Assembly (NCBI GenBank): GCA_012510295.1
Contig: JAAZID010000110.1
Location: forward strand, 1-8,168
Source of the DNA: Methanomicrobiales archaeon
GTDB lineage: Archaea > Halobacteriota > Methanomicrobia > Methanomicrobiales > Methanoculleaceae
DNA length: 8,168 nt
Reading direction: 5' to 3'
The notes below the pieces were generated by a model that was not told where the DNA came from, searched no databases, and was given only the letters and a program-made list of their open reading frames with translations. This document shows positions 6,355-8,168 of this stretch, piece by piece. Numbering within the stretch: the first letter of the stretch is position 1; each line of letters begins with the position of its first letter. Made by a program: the position numbers and the translations under genes.

Positions 6355-6720
6355 ATGGAGATACAGTTTAAGGATGGATTGGTGCCTGTCATCGTACAGG
6401 AGAAGCAAACCCGTGAGGTCCTGATGCTGGCCTATGCAAACGCCGAAGCACTGGACCTCACCCTGACCACCGGATATGCACACTACTACAGCAGGAGCAG
6501 GCAGAAACTCTGGAAGAAGGGAGAGGAGAGTGGACATGTCCAGCGGATATGCCGGGTGCTTGTCGACTGCGACGCCGATACGATACTCTACGAGGTTGAA
6601 CAGACCGGTGCGGCCTGCCATACCGGCCACGCCTCCTGCTTCTACCGGACGGTCGAGGGAGAAGAGATCGCTGGATTAGTCTTCGATCCGGAGAAGGTAT
6701 ACGCTAATAAGGGTGAATGA
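6355..6720 (+). CDS. hisI: Phosphoribosyl-AMP cyclohydrolase HisI
   Basis: A 121-residue cytosolic enzyme that opens the purine ring of phosphoribosyl-AMP (third step of histidine biosynthesis). The sequence is a full-length, single-domain HisI without the HisE pyrophosphohydrolase fusion common in bacteria. Family motifs are all present: [11 protein letters not shown] (23-33), [18 protein letters not shown] (46-63), the metal-binding DCDAD (71-75) and [10 protein letters not shown] (87-96). C72, C88 and C95 are the expected zinc ligands, and D71, D73 and D75 the magnesium site. It starts 6 bases after the peptidase gene and is followed 23 bases later by the PIN ATPase gene. No other his gene is in the window, so the pathway genes appear dispersed, as is usual in methanogens. 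Confidence 0.97.
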   Translation: MEIQFKDGLVPVIVQEKQTREVLMLAYANAEALDLTLTTGYAHYYSRSRQKLWKKGEESGHVQRICRVLVDCDADTILYEVEQTGAACHTGHASCFYRTVEGEEIAGLVFDPEKVYANKGE

Positions 6721-6732
6721 CTCCAGTAATAT

Positions 6733-6738
6733 GGTGAT
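6733..6738 (+). promoter_or_regulatory. Ribosome binding site of the PIN ATPase gene
   Basis: GGTGAT is an exact match to the core of the archaeal Shine-Dalgarno sequence, 5 bases before the ATG at 6744. It decides that start. The 23-base gap after hisI has no room for a separate promoter with standard spacing, supporting co-transcription. Confidence 0.6.
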
Positions 6739-6743
6739 TTTTT

Positions 6744-8168
6744 ATGAAAATTGTACCCGATACAAGTGTCGTCATAGATGGACGCATAACATCGATGATA
6801 AAAACCGGGGAATATAAAGGCGCAACAATAATCATACCAGAAGCTGTCGTCGCCGAGCTGGAGGCACAGGCAAATCAGGGGCGGGAGATAGGATTTTCCG
6901 GCCTGACCGAGCTCCAGGAACTCTTCCGGATGTCTGAGAACAATACCATTGAACTTCAGTTTGCCGGAGACCGCCCGAGCCTCGACCAGGTGAAGCTCTC
7001 CAGCGGCGGTGAGATCGATGCCCTGATCCGGAGCGTCGCCCTCCAGCATGATGCCAGGTTCATCACGAGCGATCTCGTGCAGGCCGAGGTGGCAAAGGCC
7101 AAAGGGCTCGATGTCATCTACCTTAAGCCGCAGATCGGCGACTTCTCACCGCTCTCGATCGACCAGTTCTTTGATGAGGAGACGGTCGCGATCACCCTCA
7201 AGGAGCGGGCTTTGCCGGTGGCAAAGGTAGGAAAGCTCCGGGATATCCGACTGGTCACCCTCCGCGATACGCCGATGACCGAGTACGAGCTCCGCTCCAT
7301 GGCGCAGGAACTCCTCGAGCGGGCAAAACGCGATCCTGATGGCTTTATCGAACTGGAAAAGCGCGGGATCACGGTCGTCCAGATCGGGTCGCTCCGGATA
7401 TCGATCGCCCGCCGGCCGTTCTCCGATGGGATGGAGATCACGGTGGTGCGGCCGCTCGTGGACCTCACACTCGATGATTATCGCATGGCCCCTGAGATCA
7501 AGAAACGGATCCTCGGGAACCGCCGTGGCATCCTGATCGCAGGGCCCCCGGGAGCGGGGAAGACAACCCTTGCCCAGAGCCTTGCGACGTTTCTTGCCGA
7601 CCAGGACTTCATCGTCAAGACGATGGAAGCACCGCGAGACCTGCAGGTGCCGGATCACATCACCCAGTATACTGCGCTTGAAGGCAGTATGGCAAACACC
7701 GCTGAGGCCCTCCTGCTCGTCCGGCCAGACTACATCATATTCGATGAGCTCCGGAAGAACGAGGACTTCAACGTCTACGCCGACATGCGCCTCGCCGGGA
7801 TGGGTATAATCGGAGTGGTGCATGCCATGGAGGTGCACGACTGTCTCCAGCGCTTCAGCGGCCGGGTGGACCACGGCATCCTGCCGCAGATCATTAACAC
7901 CATCATATACGTCGTCCAGGGTGAGATCGCGAAGATCTATGACCTGGAACTGGCTATCAAGGCACCCGAGGGAATGCCTGGCGATGCATACGCGCGCCCG
8001 GTGATCGTCGCCCGCGAACATTCGACACGGGAGCCCGAGATCGAGATCTTCCGCTACGAGGGGGAGACACTGGTGATGCCGCTTGCGCGGAGCGTTGAAG
8101 AGCCTGTTGCTCCGGTAGCAGCGCCGATAGCAGCACCCGTTGTGCCCGAGGAAAACGTCTCCTGGAAA
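6744..8168 (+). CDS. PIN-domain (VapC/PINc-type) ATPase, C-terminus cut by window edge
   Basis: An open frame of 475 codons from the ATG at 6744 to the window edge. Residues 1-130 form a PIN nuclease domain with the acidic residues expected at the active site: D6 (VPDTSVVIDGR), E38 (PEAVVAELE), D92 (GGEIDALIRS) and D110 (FITSDLVQAE). A VirB11/PilT-like P-loop ATPase follows, with Walker A GPPGAGKTT (267-275) and Walker B YIIFDELR (330-337). After about 448 comes an Ala/Pro/Val-rich linker. This order is that of archaeal PINc/VapC family ATPases (COG1855), which normally end in a KH-type nucleic-acid-binding domain; that part would lie beyond the edge. It is probably a cytosolic RNA-processing or RNA-decay factor, but the physiological target is not known to me. 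It has no VapB-like antitoxin next to it, so a toxin-antitoxin role is unlikely. It shares an apparent operon with hisI and the peptidase. Confidence 0.93.
   Translation, partial: MKIVPDTSVVIDGRITSMIKTGEYKGATIIIPEAVVAELEAQANQGREIGFSGLTELQELFRMSENNTIELQFAGDRPSLDQVKLSSGGEIDALIRSVALQHDARFITSDLVQAEVAKAKGLDVIYLKPQIGDFSPLSIDQFFDEETVAITLKERALPVAKVGKLRDIRLVTLRDTPMTEYELRSMAQELLERAKRDPDGFIELEKRGITVVQIGSLRISIARRPFSDGMEITVVRPLVDLTLDDYRMAPEIKKRILGNRRGILIAGPPGAGKTTLAQSLATFLADQDFIVKTMEAPRDLQVPDHITQYTALEGSMANTAEALLLVRPDYIIFDELRKNEDFNVYADMRLAGMGIIGVVHAMEVHDCLQRFSGRVDHGILPQIINTIIYVVQGEIAKIYDLELAIKAPEGMPGDAYARPVIVAREHSTREPEIEIFRYEGETLVMPLARSVEEPVAPVAAPIAAPVVPEENVSWK

Noticed and set aside
6744..7150. PIN domain read as a VapC toxin
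   Set aside because: The PIN domain is fused to a large ATPase and there is no small antitoxin gene beside it; the neighbour is hisI. The domain order fits the archaeal PINc/VapC ATPase family instead.
7146..8021. Minus-strand open frame of 291 codons opposite the PIN ATPase
   Set aside because: Antisense to a gene with clear PIN and P-loop motifs. Its translation is rich in His, Asp and Arg with no domain I recognise.

Overview
The window looks like a stretch of euryarchaeal chromosome, most likely a methanogen of the order Methanomicrobiales (Methanoculleus-like). This rests on moderately high G+C, TATA-box promoters with little or no leader, oligo-T termination, and the protein types seen: an archaeal type A24 prepilin peptidase with the FlaK-type C-terminal domain, GspE/GspF-type secretion proteins and a PIN-domain ATPase. 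The genus is an inference. No tRNA, rRNA, insertion sequence, integrase or CRISPR array was seen.

Layout. (1) At the left edge, on the minus strand, are the first 35 residues of an acylphosphatase-like protein cut by the window end, with its own TATA-like box. (2) A four-gene minus-strand operon runs from about 5208 down to 236. Its order is a 214-residue protein with a carboxypeptidase-regulatory-like (transthyretin-type) C-terminal domain, a large GspE/TadA/VirB11-type secretion ATPase with a long acidic N-terminal extension, and two GspF/TadB/TadC-type membrane proteins. The genes overlap or are separated by 2 bases, and an oligo-T run follows the last one. (3) A 336-base divergent intergenic region (5209-5544) holds promoter-like sequence for both directions. 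(4) A plus-strand operon holds the prepilin peptidase, hisI (phosphoribosyl-AMP cyclohydrolase, complete) and a PIN-domain/KH-type ATPase that runs off the right edge.

How the genes fit together. The minus operon supplies the motor and membrane platform of a type IV pilus-like or secretion apparatus, split into two one-domain platform proteins instead of one fused FlaJ. The divergent peptidase gene could process its class III signal-peptide substrates. No pilin or archaellin gene is visible, so the substrate is unknown. The 214-residue first gene is the least explained part. It has no obvious signal peptide, overlaps the ATPase gene, and shares a short H-[IL]-K-R-N-G-R motif with the ATPase N-terminal extension. 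HisI and the PIN ATPase are housekeeping or RNA-linked neighbours that appear to be co-transcribed with the peptidase, with Shine-Dalgarno sequences in front of each.
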